Part shown: one piece after another, positions 16,891 to 26,105 of the stretch | Layout: each line of letters begins with the position of its first letter | Position numbering within the stretch: the first letter of the stretch is position 1 | Origin: Bacillus_BE sp042263505 | Lineage (GTDB): Bacteria > Bacillota > Bacilli > Bacillales > Cytobacillaceae | Direction: 5' to 3' | Assembly: GCF_042263505.1 (NCBI RefSeq) | Contig: NZ_JBHKFI010000006.1 | Span: forward strand, 1-64,000 | DNA length: 64,000 nt | Notes under the pieces: model-generated | Seen by the model: only the letters and a program-made list of their open reading frames with translations | The model's database searches: none | What the model was told of the DNA's origin: nothing | Made by a program: the position numbers and the translations under genes

Positions 16891-17517
16891 TTAAAATTCA
16901 ACAGCAAGTTTTGCTGCTTTCGTAAGTCCATTGTGAATAATTTCTTCAGCGCGATCTGGGAATTGATTATGTCCTTCGATGATCACAGTTGTTACATCCT
17001 GCACTCCCCAGAAATTAAGAATAGTTTGGACATAGCGAACAGCCATTTCAACGGATTGAGCAGGTCCTTCAGAGTAGACGCCACCAGCTGCATTTAAAAG
17101 CATAACCTTTTTATCTGCTAGGAGACCAGCCGGACCTTCTTCTGTATATTTGAAAGTTTTACCCGCTTGACCTAAATAGTCTAAATACGTATGAAGAACA
17201 GCTGGTACTGTGAAGTTCCATAATGGGAAAGCAAATACAATCTTTTCTGCTGCAAGGAATTGATCTAGGTATTTTGTAACAATTTGAGTTGCAGTTTGTT
17301 CTGCCTTTGTTAATTCCATTCCTCTTCCTAGCTTAAACATACCATTGATTTTATCATTGTCATAGTAGGATAAATTTTCTGCAAATAAATCAAGTTCTGT
17401 AATAACATCTTCTGGATGAGTTTCTTGATAACTTTTAAGAAAAGACTCATAAAGTTGAACACTGACCGCTTGATCGGTCGGGCGTGAATTGGCCTTAATA
17501 AATAGTACGTTTGACAT
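16891..17517 (-). CDS. azoR: FMN-dependent NADH azoreductase
   Basis: Cytosolic flavodoxin-fold quinone/azo reductase that uses NADH and FMN, mainly for detoxifying quinones and aromatic azo compounds. Family features: N-terminal VLFIKANSRP phosphate-binding loop, FAFPLWNFTVPAVLHTYLDY flavin-binding segment, and the GGVYSEG loop. Length 208 aa is standard. ATG at 17517 follows GGGAGG. The gene faces away from a TetR regulator 232 nt upstream, a layout common for azoR genes and suggesting induction by reactive electrophiles. Confidence 0.93.
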   Translation of the reverse strand: MSNVLFIKANSRPTDQAVSVQLYESFLKSYQETHPEDVITELDLFAENLSYYDNDKINGMFKLGRGMELTKAEQTATQIVTKYLDQFLAAEKIVFAFPLWNFTVPAVLHTYLDYLGQAGKTFKYTEEGPAGLLADKKVMLLNAAGGVYSEGPAQSVEMAVRYVQTILNFWGVQDVTTVIIEGHNQFPDRAEEIIHNGLTKAAKLAVEF

Positions 17518-17749
17518 TGAAATTTCCTCCCGCTTAGGTCTAAAAAAGAATTATTGTGACCATTTTACTAACATGTATCGTTTAAACAACACGCGTTGCA
17601 AAATTCATGATAAAATATTGAATAATACCTTTCAATCATCAATTTGTAAGATATGTAGGATAAGCAACACTTTTAAGAAAATATATGTTATTTAACAATT
17701 GGCTATAAATATATTATTCTGAAATATTTTAATTTGGGGTGAACCATTA

Positions 17750-18322
17750 ATGGGAAAAAGCGATCCTAGAGTTGTGAGAACAAAACAACTCATCCTTGAT
17801 GCCTTTACTGATCTCATTCAGGAAAAGGATTTTAAAAATATTACTGTTCGGGATATTACTGAAAAAGCAACGATTAATCGGGCTACATTCTATATGCATT
17901 TTACAGATAAGTATGATTTGTTGGATTCAACCTTATTAGAGGGATTTCGCGAAAATTTGAAGAAACGCCTTTATTGTCATGAATTATTGAACAAACGCTC
18001 ACTTGGAAATCTATTACTTGTAATGTGTCAATATCATCAGGAGTTAAGTGAGGGCTGTCGACGAAACTATCAATCATTAGGGGAACATTTTCAGTCAAAG
18101 ATGATTGAGGAATTACAAAATGTGATTTTACATTTACTAGAAAATAAACATCATGGCAAGGAGGAATATCAATCGATTGCCACCGCGTTAAGTTGGGGTA
18201 TTTATGGGGCAGCATACAATTGGAATAAGGATGGACGGAAAATCCCTGCTGAGCAACTTGTTGAGCAATTAGTCCCTGTTTTAGAAAATGGACTAAGGGA
18301 TTATTATAAAGAAACGGTTTAA
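17750..18322 (+). CDS. TetR/AcrR family transcriptional regulator
   Basis: 190-aa repressor with an N-terminal helix-turn-helix (about residues 10-55: ILDAFTDLIQEKDF, NITVRDITEKATINRATFYMHF) and a helical C-terminal ligand-binding domain. The F-Y-x-H-F-x-x-K segment is the typical recognition-helix end. ATG at 17750 follows TTGGGGTGA. It is divergent from azoR and is the likely repressor of azoR and of itself; a clear palindromic operator was not identified in the shared promoter region. Confidence 0.9.
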   Translation: MGKSDPRVVRTKQLILDAFTDLIQEKDFKNITVRDITEKATINRATFYMHFTDKYDLLDSTLLEGFRENLKKRLYCHELLNKRSLGNLLLVMCQYHQELSEGCRRNYQSLGEHFQSKMIEELQNVILHLLENKHHGKEEYQSIATALSWGIYGAAYNWNKDGRKIPAEQLVEQLVPVLENGLRDYYKETV

Positions 18323-18325
18323 TGA

Positions 18326-18374
18326 AAAAGAACCGCTAAAGCCCATTTAGTATGAAGGCATTAGCGGTTCTTTT
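18326..18374 (+). terminator. Terminator of the TetR regulator gene
   Basis: Perfect 14-bp stem AAAAGAACCGCTAA (18326-18339) with 18361-18374 and a 21-nt loop, ending in TTTT. Confidence 0.88.
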
Positions 18375-18517
18375 GTTAATCTCTTATATTTGTTTCTGTT
18401 CAAATCAGAAAACTTCAATTGTAAAAAAACCCCTTTGTTGATATTAAAATTAGAAATTTACTCAATGTAAAAACCATGATACAGAGTTTCATGGGATGAG
18501 TCGTTTTCTCTATTCCT

Positions 18518-19771
18518 TTATTTTCCTTCATTTGTTAATGGTTTTCCGATTTCAAGTAAAATATTATTTTTTCCCAAAAATACGGTAAGCACAAGCATCA
18601 ACAGTCCCGTTAAGATTAAAAGCCACTCAATCTTGATCATATCTGCTATTGGTCCAAAGATAAGCATCCCAATCGGCATCATGGAGGTTGAAATCATTCC
18701 AAATACACCAAATATTCGTCCTAAATAATTTTCTTCCACTCTTTCCTGAATCAGAACAGTAGTTGGCGTATTAAAAATAGGCATGGCCACTCCGAAAATA
18801 GCCATGAACACTAGATAAATCCAGAAATTCGGAACAACGCCTAGAGCAAAGGTACAAACTCCCATTAGAATACTTGAAAAGGTCATCGTATGTATCCGAT
18901 TCTGAAATCCTCCCCAAGACGCAATGATTCCGCCGCCTACCATCATTCCAACAGAAAACGCAATTTCAATTGCTGTCAGCCTCCAAACATCTTCACCGAA
19001 ACTTCGAGTGACCTGCAGGGGGGTTAAAAAGGCAGCTGGAGCCATTAAAATAAAGAAAATCGCAAAAAAGAGAAAGAAAATTTTTAGGAATCGATGATGG
19101 TGAATATAAATGATTCCTTCCTTTAAGTCTGAAAAATAACTTGTTTTTTGAAATTCTTTAGCTTTTTCATGTAATGGTATATGGAAAAAGAGCAGCAAGG
19201 TTAGGATTGCGATAGCGGCAGTAATGACGTCAATAAAGAAAATACTTTCAAGGGAAACCGTCGTTAATAGAGCAGCGCTAATAATTGGTGAAACAAACAT
19301 GATGACTGCTTGAATACTTCCATTTATTCCATTCACCCTCGTCAGCATATCATTTTTTTTAGGCACAATTTGCGGTAAAATAGCCCCAACCGCAGGAGTT
19401 TGTACTCCGGTTCCAAGCGCACGAATGGCTGCCATGACAAATAATAGCCCATTCGCATCATATCCAAGTAAAAAGACAATTGCGAGAAGCAATGTAGCCA
19501 AAGCAATTAAACCATCGGATAGCATAATCAATATTTTCCGATTATAGCGATCTGCCCAAACTCCAGCAATCGGAGATAATAGAAAAGTAGGGATGAAACC
19601 ACAAATGATAAAAATCGTCATCATCACCCCCGATTTAGTATGGAGTGTGATATACCACATGATTGCATACTGAACAAGTGACGAACCAAATAGAGAAATT
19701 GTCTGACTGCTTAAAAAGAGAATAATGTTCTTCTTCCAACTACCTTGTTCAGTTGTTGACATTGAGGTCAT
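18518..19771 (-). CDS. MFS efflux transporter (MFS_3, EntS/MefA-like)
   Basis: 417-aa twelve-helix major facilitator exporter. The motif-A loop between helices 2 and 3 is GVWADRYNRK, and the N-terminus SSQTISLFGSSLVQYAIMWY resembles macrolide (Mef) and enterobactin (EntS) exporters. The frame is open for another 104 codons upstream, but that stretch lacks transporter character; ATG at 19771 begins MTSMSTTEQGSWKKN right before helix 1 and has AAAGG upstream. It is probably monocistronic. The substrate is unknown. A partial Fur-like sequence lies 200 nt upstream but is too weak to call. Confidence 0.88.
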   Translation of the reverse strand: MTSMSTTEQGSWKKNIILFLSSQTISLFGSSLVQYAIMWYITLHTKSGVMMTIFIICGFIPTFLLSPIAGVWADRYNRKILIMLSDGLIALATLLLAIVFLLGYDANGLLFVMAAIRALGTGVQTPAVGAILPQIVPKKNDMLTRVNGINGSIQAVIMFVSPIISAALLTTVSLESIFFIDVITAAIAILTLLLFFHIPLHEKAKEFQKTSYFSDLKEGIIYIHHHRFLKIFFLFFAIFFILMAPAAFLTPLQVTRSFGEDVWRLTAIEIAFSVGMMVGGGIIASWGGFQNRIHTMTFSSILMGVCTFALGVVPNFWIYLVFMAIFGVAMPIFNTPTTVLIQERVEENYLGRIFGVFGMISTSMMPIGMLIFGPIADMIKIEWLLILTGLLMLVLTVFLGKNNILLEIGKPLTNEGK

Positions 19772-20099
19772 TTTTTCACAACCTTTTCTCTTTATAGTAT
19801 GTAAATTTTTTTTTGAAAGAGGCAGTAAATGGGAGTAGCATGGAGTATTCTGAATAGAAGTAAAGGGGCCTCCATCAACTATAAACGGCACATACTTTGT
19901 TGTCAATATTACCCTTTTGTGGGGGAAGACTCCTTTGAGGATAATAAAGTTGAACTCCCTTTCCACTTTCATAATGATAATCGAAAAGAGAATAACATAT
20001 GATTTTTTTCCATTAAAATAAGTAGGAAAATGATTAAAAATAAATTCTATAAAAAAAATGCCCAGGATATTGGACATTTTCAAAATTATAATCCAATCA
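19772..20099. other. Intergenic upstream of the MFS exporter
   Basis: About 330 nt, AT-rich. The exporter frame happens to stay open through most of it but without codon or hydrophobicity pattern of a gene. Presumably contains the exporter promoter. Confidence 0.4.
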
Positions 20100-20303
20100 T
20101 TATGAGGTTTTCTTTTTATCGTTTATTGAAGGAATCAACACACCGATCATGAACCCAATCCCAGTTCCAACACAAACAGCAACCGCAATATCGATATTTG
20201 TAACCATACCCGTTAAGACTCCTAGTGCAGCTCCAAAGAAAATGCCAGCGCCTACTTCAAAATCAGACATTTCAATCGCATTGTGAGTTTTTCTTATTCC
20301 CAC
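20100..20303 (-). CDS. Small two-helix membrane protein, 67 aa
   Basis: Short Gly/Ala-rich protein with two membrane segments (about GIFFGAALGVLTGMV and IAVAVCVGTGIGFMIGVLI), containing GxxxG-like spacing that favours tight helix packing, and a basic C-terminal tail NDKKKTS. GTG at 20303 has GGGGGGT 6 nt upstream; the frame is open to a TTG at 20318 but that codon lies on the ribosome binding site. The family is not recognised, and no neighbour indicates a role. Confidence 0.6.
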   Translation of the reverse strand: MGIRKTHNAIEMSDFEVGAGIFFGAALGVLTGMVTNIDIAVAVCVGTGIGFMIGVLIPSINDKKKTS

Positions 20304-20638
20304 TTTTAAACCCCCCAAAAATTTTTCTGATTCATGAATACATAATCATTTTTTAGGCGTTTGTAGGGTACCGTATTTACTTAAAGGAGGAACAAAATCG
20401 GTATTTTCTTCTTTATCTTCTCTTTTATTTTATCATGATAATACTTAATTTAATTGAATAGTCAGTGAATGATTATTGAACGTTTAGACTTTTTGCATAT
20501 AATGAAATACCGCTTCATTATATAAGGTTAAGAAAAATATTGCTATTCATCAAAAAACAGATGTTGGCACCCCAAAAATTTTTCATAGGAAGATAATGAA
20601 GCTAATAGAAAGAGGCAAAGCTCTTATTTCCAATTCAC
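20304..20638. other. Intergenic, nothing recognised
   Basis: About 335 nt between the small membrane protein and the carboxyltransferase. A GGAGG-like stretch near 20383 is not followed by a usable start codon. Only a short weak hairpin (AAGAG/CTCTT near 20610) could end the carboxyltransferase transcript. Confidence 0.4.
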
Positions 20639-22186
20639 TCAAATTCCCGTCGGCCAACTTGCCAGCTTGCGCTCACTTTTTTCCCGTTTTGTAGTAAGAA
20701 GGAATTCCAATGATTGAGACAAAAATTTTCTCGTTTCGAAAGGCGGAATCACATCGTCAATTAAATGCTTGGCAGCTGCTTTGTAGGGTGAGCTATCAAA
20801 GGACCAATGCTGTAAAAGCTGCTTTCGCATTTCCTTTGGATCCTCCGCTTGCGAGAGCTCTCGGCCATAGACAACATTTATGCCAACTTCTGGTCCTGTA
20901 AAATTGATTTCAGCTGTTGGCCAAGCGACAATTATATCACTGCCCATTCCTGGACCACACATATTCCCATAAGCGGCACCGATGCTTTTTCTAATGATAA
21001 CGGATATTTTCGGAACAGTTGATAAGGCTAATGCTTGATTCCATACCATGATTCGCGTTGGCATTTGTGCTTTTTCTGCCTCGCTGCTTATACGAAAGCC
21101 TGGGGTATCATGTAAAAAAATTAATGGAATATGATAGGAATCACACAAACAAATAAATTCAGTCGCTTTTTGGCATTCCTGCGGTCCTGGAGCTCCGGCG
21201 AATTGATTTGGTTGATTGGCAATGATTCCAACTACATGCCCATTCAAATGAGCTAATGCAGTTATTAGAGCTCGGCCAAACTTCCCTTGGTATTCGAAAA
21301 ATTCTCCATCATCTACAAGCAAATGGATGATTTTTTTCATATCATAGACACGATTGCTTTGCTGCGGTAAAATGGCGAGCACCTCATCCACCTGTCTATA
21401 AGGGTCATCATTTGTTATTCTCATTGCTGGTCTTTCATTGGCATTTTGCGGCATAAATTCAAAAAATGCCTTCAAAGCTTCGATGCATTCGTCCTCTGTT
21501 ACCCCATCATGATCAATTTGACCTGTATATTTATGATGAATATCTACTCCACCAAGCTCTACAGGAGTCATTTTTTGCCCATTTGCAAGCTCAATCATTC
21601 TCGGCCCGGCAATGGCCATGCAGGTTCCCTGAAGCTGTGTGACAAAATCAGAAGACACTGCCACCCACGTTGGAGCACCAAAACTATCTCCTAAAATGGC
21701 TGACATCATCGGGGTTTGGCGATGATGAGTCAGCAATTCACGTGGAAAAAGCTTATCACTGATTCCATCTGAGCCCATTCCATCTGGCATTCGCAGACCT
21801 CCTCCTTCATTTAAAAAGAACATCGGGAGACCATTTTTAATGGCAAATTCGTGTATTTTTCTCGATTTACGGAGATGAACATTTCCTTCAGTTCCAGCAA
21901 AAACTGTTTTATCTCCCGCTTCGATTACAGCCGGTCTGCCATTAACTTTTCCTATTCCGGCTATAAGTCCGTCTCCATAGCCCTTCTTTTCCATTCCCGG
22001 AATGTCTGAAGTATTCAACCTGCCAAATTCACGAAAGGTTCCGGAATCCACAAGCTTTTCAATTCTTTCTCTTGCTGTTAGAAGTCCCTTTTGATGCTGT
22101 GCTTCGATTTTCTGTGGTCCCCCGCCAAGAAGGGCTACCTCTCTTTTCTCAATTAATTCATTTGTTAATTTTTGAATTGTACCCAT
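20639..22186 (-). CDS. Acyl-CoA carboxylase carboxyltransferase subunit (PccB/YngE-like)
   Basis: Biotin-dependent carboxyltransferase of the crotonase fold, 515 aa, combining N- and C-terminal halves like propionyl- and methylcrotonyl-CoA carboxylase beta subunits. Signs: KGLLTARERIEKLVDSGTF near residue 40, LNEGGGLRMPDG, and the acyl-CoA/biotin pocket stretches HDTPGFRISSEAE and GAAYGNMCGPGMGSD. ATG at 22186 has GAGGGA upstream; an alternative ATG at 22204 would overlap the ligase stop as ATGA. It is co-transcribed with an acyl-CoA ligase. No biotin carboxylase or biotin carrier gene is nearby, so it must borrow partners from elsewhere or act as a decarboxylase-type subunit. Substrate unknown. 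Confidence 0.88.
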   Translation of the reverse strand: MGTIQKLTNELIEKREVALLGGGPQKIEAQHQKGLLTARERIEKLVDSGTFREFGRLNTSDIPGMEKKGYGDGLIAGIGKVNGRPAVIEAGDKTVFAGTEGNVHLRKSRKIHEFAIKNGLPMFFLNEGGGLRMPDGMGSDGISDKLFPRELLTHHRQTPMMSAILGDSFGAPTWVAVSSDFVTQLQGTCMAIAGPRMIELANGQKMTPVELGGVDIHHKYTGQIDHDGVTEDECIEALKAFFEFMPQNANERPAMRITNDDPYRQVDEVLAILPQQSNRVYDMKKIIHLLVDDGEFFEYQGKFGRALITALAHLNGHVVGIIANQPNQFAGAPGPQECQKATEFICLCDSYHIPLIFLHDTPGFRISSEAEKAQMPTRIMVWNQALALSTVPKISVIIRKSIGAAYGNMCGPGMGSDIIVAWPTAEINFTGPEVGINVVYGRELSQAEDPKEMRKQLLQHWSFDSSPYKAAAKHLIDDVIPPFETRKFLSQSLEFLLTTKREKSERKLASWPTGI

Positions 22187-22200
22187 TCTTCGTCCCTCAC

Positions 22201-23853
22201 TCATTCTTCTTTTAGTAGTTTTCGAAGCACTTTTCCTGAAGGCGTTGTGGGCAATCGATCGATGATTTCAATATATCTTGGGTATTTGTAAGCCGCCATA
22301 TGTTCTTTTGACCAGCTAATCAGGTCGAATTCTGAAATTTTCCCTTTATAGGAATCTTGTAAAACAATAAATGCCTTGACCGTTTCTCCTCTGATGGGGT
22401 CAGGTACTCCGATTACAGCGGATTGCTGAATGGCAGAATGATTGTTTAAGAGAACTTCGACATCCTCAGGAAAGACACTATAGCCTGAGCATTTAATCAT
22501 TTCCTTCACTCGACCCTGAAAATAAAGATAACCATCCTCGTCAAAGTAGCCAATATCTCCTGTATACACCCAACCATCCTTTAAGGTTTCAGAAGTTGCT
22601 TCTGGTCGATTTAAATAGCCTTGAAAGACTCCTGGATTTTTCACAATAATTTCCCCAGATTGACCAACTGGCATTTCAGCACCATTCACGGGATCGATAA
22701 TTTTCATGTGGGTCTCATAAATGGGGATTCCACAGGAACCGTATTTAATGTTTTCCTTTGGCATGAAGGTATCACAGGTATGGGTCTCGCTTAATCCATA
22801 GGCGCCTTCATACAAGATACATCCTTTTGTAACCGCTTTCCATTTTGTCGCCAATTCTTCTGTTACCTGTAATCCAAAGCTTGTAGCCATATTATGTTTT
22901 AAGCTTGATAGATTTCTTTCTTCTATGTTCGGGATTTGTAGAACCGCCGCATTCATGGGTGCAATACTGTACCAAGTAGTAATTTGATACCGTTCAATCG
23001 CTTGAACAGTAGCTATTGGATCAAAACGGAGAAATAATACGCATGGGACACCCGCATAAATAGGAATATTTACGCCCATGATCATTCCTGCAATATGGCT
23101 TAACGGCGCACAGGCCATAAGGCGATCTGCTTGAGTGATTCCATTGGCCTGTGCCACAGCGGCTGTCTTAAATAAGGCATTTTTATAAGTGAGTTGAGCT
23201 CCTTTAGGACGTCCCGTTGTACCTGATGTAAAAACCATTAACGCGATGTCCTTGTCTAAATCTATGGATGCTTGTTTTTCCAGCGGCTGGCTGCTTAAAA
23301 TAATAGCGAGGAAATCATCCGCACCTTCTATCCGTTTTTTTGGTAGAGTTAATTCCGAACAAATCGGCAAAGCTGGAGTATCTGGCAAATAATCCTGATA
23401 GCTTGTGGTGATGACAAAATAAAAATTTTCCGGAATTCCCGCTTTTTCTAGCTCAAGATAGCAATCGTCACTTAATATGATTCCTTTTATCGGTGCTTCC
23501 TTTAAAAAGTAGGCTAATTCATCTGCTTTATACATAGGGTTGAGTGGGATAACCGTACCGCCAAGCTGTAAAATCGCATAATGGGAAATAATATACTGTG
23601 GACAATTTTGCATAAATAATGCGATACAGTCGCCTTGCTTTATGCCTTTTTGCTGAAAATAGCCTGCTAAGCGGTTTACCTGATTCAATAGCATTCCCCA
23701 AGTGATCTCTTTGCCATAGAAAAGATACGCTATTTCATCAGGCCGATGATTCGCATGCTCTTGTAGATAATCATAGAGCGATTGTTCTCCATGTAAATAA
23801 CGCAACTCTGTTGGTAAGCTTTCTGGCCAATAAGGACGAACTTGTTCAACCAT
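22201..23853 (-). CDS. AMP-forming acyl-CoA ligase, 550 aa
   Basis: ANL-superfamily enzyme that activates a carboxylic acid with ATP and CoA. Core motifs are intact: P-loop VFTSGTTGRPKGA, YGLSETHT, adenylate-binding YTGDIGYFDEDGY, hinge GRVKEMIKCSG, and the catalytic lysine in PSGKVLRK at the C-terminus. ATG at 23853 has GGAGGT 7 nt upstream; the ATG at 23859 is too close to it. The gene overlaps or abuts the carboxyltransferase, so activation followed by carboxylation or decarboxylation of the acyl-CoA is likely. A TetR-type operator-like palindrome lies 30 nt upstream. Confidence 0.9.
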   Translation of the reverse strand: MVEQVRPYWPESLPTELRYLHGEQSLYDYLQEHANHRPDEIAYLFYGKEITWGMLLNQVNRLAGYFQQKGIKQGDCIALFMQNCPQYIISHYAILQLGGTVIPLNPMYKADELAYFLKEAPIKGIILSDDCYLELEKAGIPENFYFVITTSYQDYLPDTPALPICSELTLPKKRIEGADDFLAIILSSQPLEKQASIDLDKDIALMVFTSGTTGRPKGAQLTYKNALFKTAAVAQANGITQADRLMACAPLSHIAGMIMGVNIPIYAGVPCVLFLRFDPIATVQAIERYQITTWYSIAPMNAAVLQIPNIEERNLSSLKHNMATSFGLQVTEELATKWKAVTKGCILYEGAYGLSETHTCDTFMPKENIKYGSCGIPIYETHMKIIDPVNGAEMPVGQSGEIIVKNPGVFQGYLNRPEATSETLKDGWVYTGDIGYFDEDGYLYFQGRVKEMIKCSGYSVFPEDVEVLLNNHSAIQQSAVIGVPDPIRGETVKAFIVLQDSYKGKISEFDLISWSKEHMAAYKYPRYIEIIDRLPTTPSGKVLRKLLKEE

Positions 23854-23883
23854 TTCCATACCTCCATTGCTTTTTTCAAAAAC

Positions 23884-23901
23884 AAACTGACTGGTTAGTA
23901 T
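23884..23901. promoter_or_regulatory. TetR-type operator-like palindrome before the acyl-CoA ligase
   Basis: AAACTGACTGGTTAGTAT contains arms ACTGAC and GTTAGT (one mismatch). The spacing and the TGAC-core resemble operators of TetR-family regulators of fatty-acid degradation genes. It lies just upstream of the ligase ribosome binding site. The cognate regulator is not in the window as far as can be told. Confidence 0.4.
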
Positions 23902-23909
23902 CTATCTTT

Positions 23910-23944
23910 AAAAATAAAACTCCATAACTAGGAGCTTTATTTTT
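23910..23944 (-). terminator. Terminator of the PPOX-fold gene
   Basis: A 14-bp stem on the minus strand (one U-G pair) with a 7-nt loop, ending in TTTTATTTTT. It lies between the PPOX-fold gene and the acyl-CoA ligase. Confidence 0.75.
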
Positions 23945-24055
23945 AAAAGAAAATATAACCAAAGAATATTTTCTTATTTTTCAGAATTATCTATTTTATT
24001 ATAATCGTTTCTCAATAGCAATGCAATAGATCGCTTTTTTTCTTAACTCACTTAT

Positions 24056-24484
24056 TCAATTAAAGGATAAAGTATATGGTCCATCCAAATCAGGATGACT
24101 CATTAATCGTATCGTTTTGGGCTCACAACGAATGACAATATAATTTGGATCATCTGGACCCGTTAAATATTTTAAAAAGTTTTCATGCCACAGTTGATCC
24201 TTTAGCTCCTTTTCATCCTCTAGGGTCGCCATTGCTGTTATGTCTAAGTATGGGTTGCCGAATCCTTCTGTTTTAAACCCTAAAAGGATGTGGACCTTAG
24301 GATTATTGAGAATATCTTGAACCTTTTCTGTTTTTTTACTAGATATGGTATATAATCGAAACCCTTCATTTCTAAACATCATAAATCGGGAATACGGTTG
24401 ATCTCCCTTCATCGTACTTAGTATCCCTAACCGTCGCTCAGCTAAAATTGTCTGTATCTCCTCTTTTATTTTATCTTCATCCAT
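24056..24484 (-). CDS. Pyridoxamine 5'-phosphate oxidase-fold protein (general stress protein 26-like)
   Basis: 142-aa split-barrel flavin-binding domain. The N-terminal TILAERRLGILSTMKGDQPYSR and central KTEKVQDILNNPKVHILLG are the common FMN-binding pattern of small PPOX-family general stress proteins. No catalytic role can be assigned; relatives bind FMN, heme or F420. ATG at 24484 is 10 nt after AAGGG; the GTG at 24493 is too close to the ribosome binding site. Its transcript ends at the hairpin at 23910. Confidence 0.8.
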   Translation of the reverse strand: MDEDKIKEEIQTILAERRLGILSTMKGDQPYSRFMMFRNEGFRLYTISSKKTEKVQDILNNPKVHILLGFKTEGFGNPYLDITAMATLEDEKELKDQLWHENFLKYLTGPDDPNYIVIRCEPKTIRLMSHPDLDGPYTLSFN

Positions 24485-24591
24485 CCATGACACACCCTTC
24501 CTAATTATTATCCTACCTTTGTCAATTTACCTTTTGTTAGTTGATACTTCAATGACAAAACGCATAGGATGGGTGTAAAAATCGTTTTTTT

Positions 24592-24800
24592 TTACCCCAT
24601 TTCTTCAAATGCTTCTCTCATTAAACCATGCTTCGTGTGTTTCCGTTTCTTCCATACCTCCTCCTGGAAGAAAGTAATTTCCATCATTAGTTTGAATGAT
24701 TGCTATATGATTGTCGATATTGAACATTAAAAAATAAGCTGAAGGCCTATTAATATACTCGATTCCCTCGATCTTTTCTCCCAAATGGGAGGATTTCCAT
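24592..24800 (-). pseudogene. Decayed Nudix hydrolase gene
   Basis: Minus-strand DNA reads as a Nudix hydrolase once two frameshifts are corrected. From ATG at 24800 it gives MEILPFG, then with a shift GEKIEGIEYINRPSAYF, then YFLPGGGMEETETHEA, the start of the Nudix box. After another single-base shift (an extra G in TGGTTT) it continues LMREAFEEMG and stops at TAA (24592-24594). The box G-x5-E-x7-R-E-x2-E-E-x-G is thus split across frames, and the C-terminal half of the protein is absent. It is a relic between the PPOX-fold gene and an MFS gene. Confidence 0.75.
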
Positions 24801-24839
24801 TCGCCATTTTTCTTTCTATTAAGTTATAACAGTAAAAAC

Positions 24840-26105
24840 TTAAGCAAACTTTTTTGCTTTTTCTCTTTCTTTTATCATGGAAATCGCGAGTTTGAACAAC
24901 CAAATACAAAGCAACCCAATCACAATATACAATCCACTAATGACGACTGGCGAGACAAATGCGCCAATAGTGATAAAAAGGGAGGCCAACATGGAACCTC
25001 CATTCCCTACAATGGAATTCACCGCCATATAAGAACTTCTCGTATTTTCCGGAATCAAATCTGCTAAATAGTATTGTCGTACCGGCCAAAACATAATTTC
25101 TCCAACTGCTGCAAAGAAACCAGCAGCGAGTAGGAACCATGGGGCATTACTATATCCCATTACAAAGGTTCCAAATGTATATAATAAGAGTCCGAAGATT
25201 AAGACATTGATATTTTTATATCGACTCATCATTTTCCCCACAATCAGGGTCAAGGTAACAACGATCATTGTGTTTTCCGCATTTAATAACCCGAGCATCC
25301 GTGTACCATCTACTTGAAGATGAAAAGAACTTATAGATATTAAATTTTGAATGTGTATTTCTTTGGCCAGACGAATGCCGATATAATTCGAAACTTGAAA
25401 TTCTAAAGTAAAGAATAGTAGAGTTGCCAGCGTAAAGATCATAAACACTTTATCCATACTCACCCTTTTATATTGTGTGCCAATGTCCTTAAAAACTGAC
25501 ATCCAACTTTGATTGGTGATTTTTCCTGCATGTTTGTAAGTGTCTGAAATAAAACAGAAAATCAGAATGACAGAAACAAAGGAAATCATAAAAGAAACCA
25601 ACAAAATTATGAATAAGTGCGTAGTAAAATAAAAGCCGCCAATTACCGCTCCAATCACAATTGCGAGATTATTAAACCAATACATAAAACCATATACATG
25701 CTTTCGATTGTCATTCGTCGTGGCATCAATTAGCATCGCTTCTGCAACAGGTTCAGCAATACTAGAGGAGGCCGTAACGATAATAAAAGCTAAAAAAGTC
25801 CAAGCCGTAGATTGAAATAGGTTTGTATTCGCTAAAGCCATGAAAAGTAATCCAAGGGATCTTGTTATCGATGCTACAAGAATGATTTTCTTTCTGCCTA
25901 TGATATCTGAAAAATAACCGGCATATAAGCCAACACCAAAACCAAAAATAACAGTGAAAATCATTAAAATCCCGGTTAGTTTTGCACCAAAGTGTGAAGC
26001 AAAATAGATACTCATAAATGGAAAAAACATGGAGTTTGATAGACCGTGCAAAAATACATCGAGAACCCGAATTCTCACGTTTATATGCAGGGTGCTCATT
26101 TTCAT
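24840..26105 (-). CDS. MFS transporter, 421 aa
   Basis: Twelve-helix major facilitator protein. The helix 2-3 loop is GYFSDIIGRKK (motif A), and the N-terminus RIRVLDVFLHGLSNSMFFPFMSIYFA resembles drug-resistance MFS_1 transporters of Bacillus. ATG at 26105 follows GAGGGA at 6 nt. It appears monocistronic, downstream genes being unrelated. The direction and substrate of transport cannot be inferred. Confidence 0.87.
   Translation of the reverse strand: MKMSTLHINVRIRVLDVFLHGLSNSMFFPFMSIYFASHFGAKLTGILMIFTVIFGFGVGLYAGYFSDIIGRKKIILVASITRSLGLLFMALANTNLFQSTAWTFLAFIIVTASSSIAEPVAEAMLIDATTNDNRKHVYGFMYWFNNLAIVIGAVIGGFYFTTHLFIILLVSFMISFVSVILIFCFISDTYKHAGKITNQSWMSVFKDIGTQYKRVSMDKVFMIFTLATLLFFTLEFQVSNYIGIRLAKEIHIQNLISISSFHLQVDGTRMLGLLNAENTMIVVTLTLIVGKMMSRYKNINVLIFGLLLYTFGTFVMGYSNAPWFLLAAGFFAAVGEIMFWPVRQYYLADLIPENTRSSYMAVNSIVGNGGSMLASLFITIGAFVSPVVISGLYIVIGLLCIWLFKLAISMIKEREKAKKFA

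Noticed and set aside
19970..19988. Fur-box-like sequence (ATAATGATAATC core) upstream of the MFS exporter
   Set aside because: Only one half of the palindrome matches, and it lies 200 nt from the start codon; the exporter may not be siderophore-related.
18518..20083. Extended 521-aa form of the MFS exporter
   Set aside because: The extra 104 N-terminal residues lack membrane-protein pattern and a ribosome binding site; the ATG at 19771 gives the family length.
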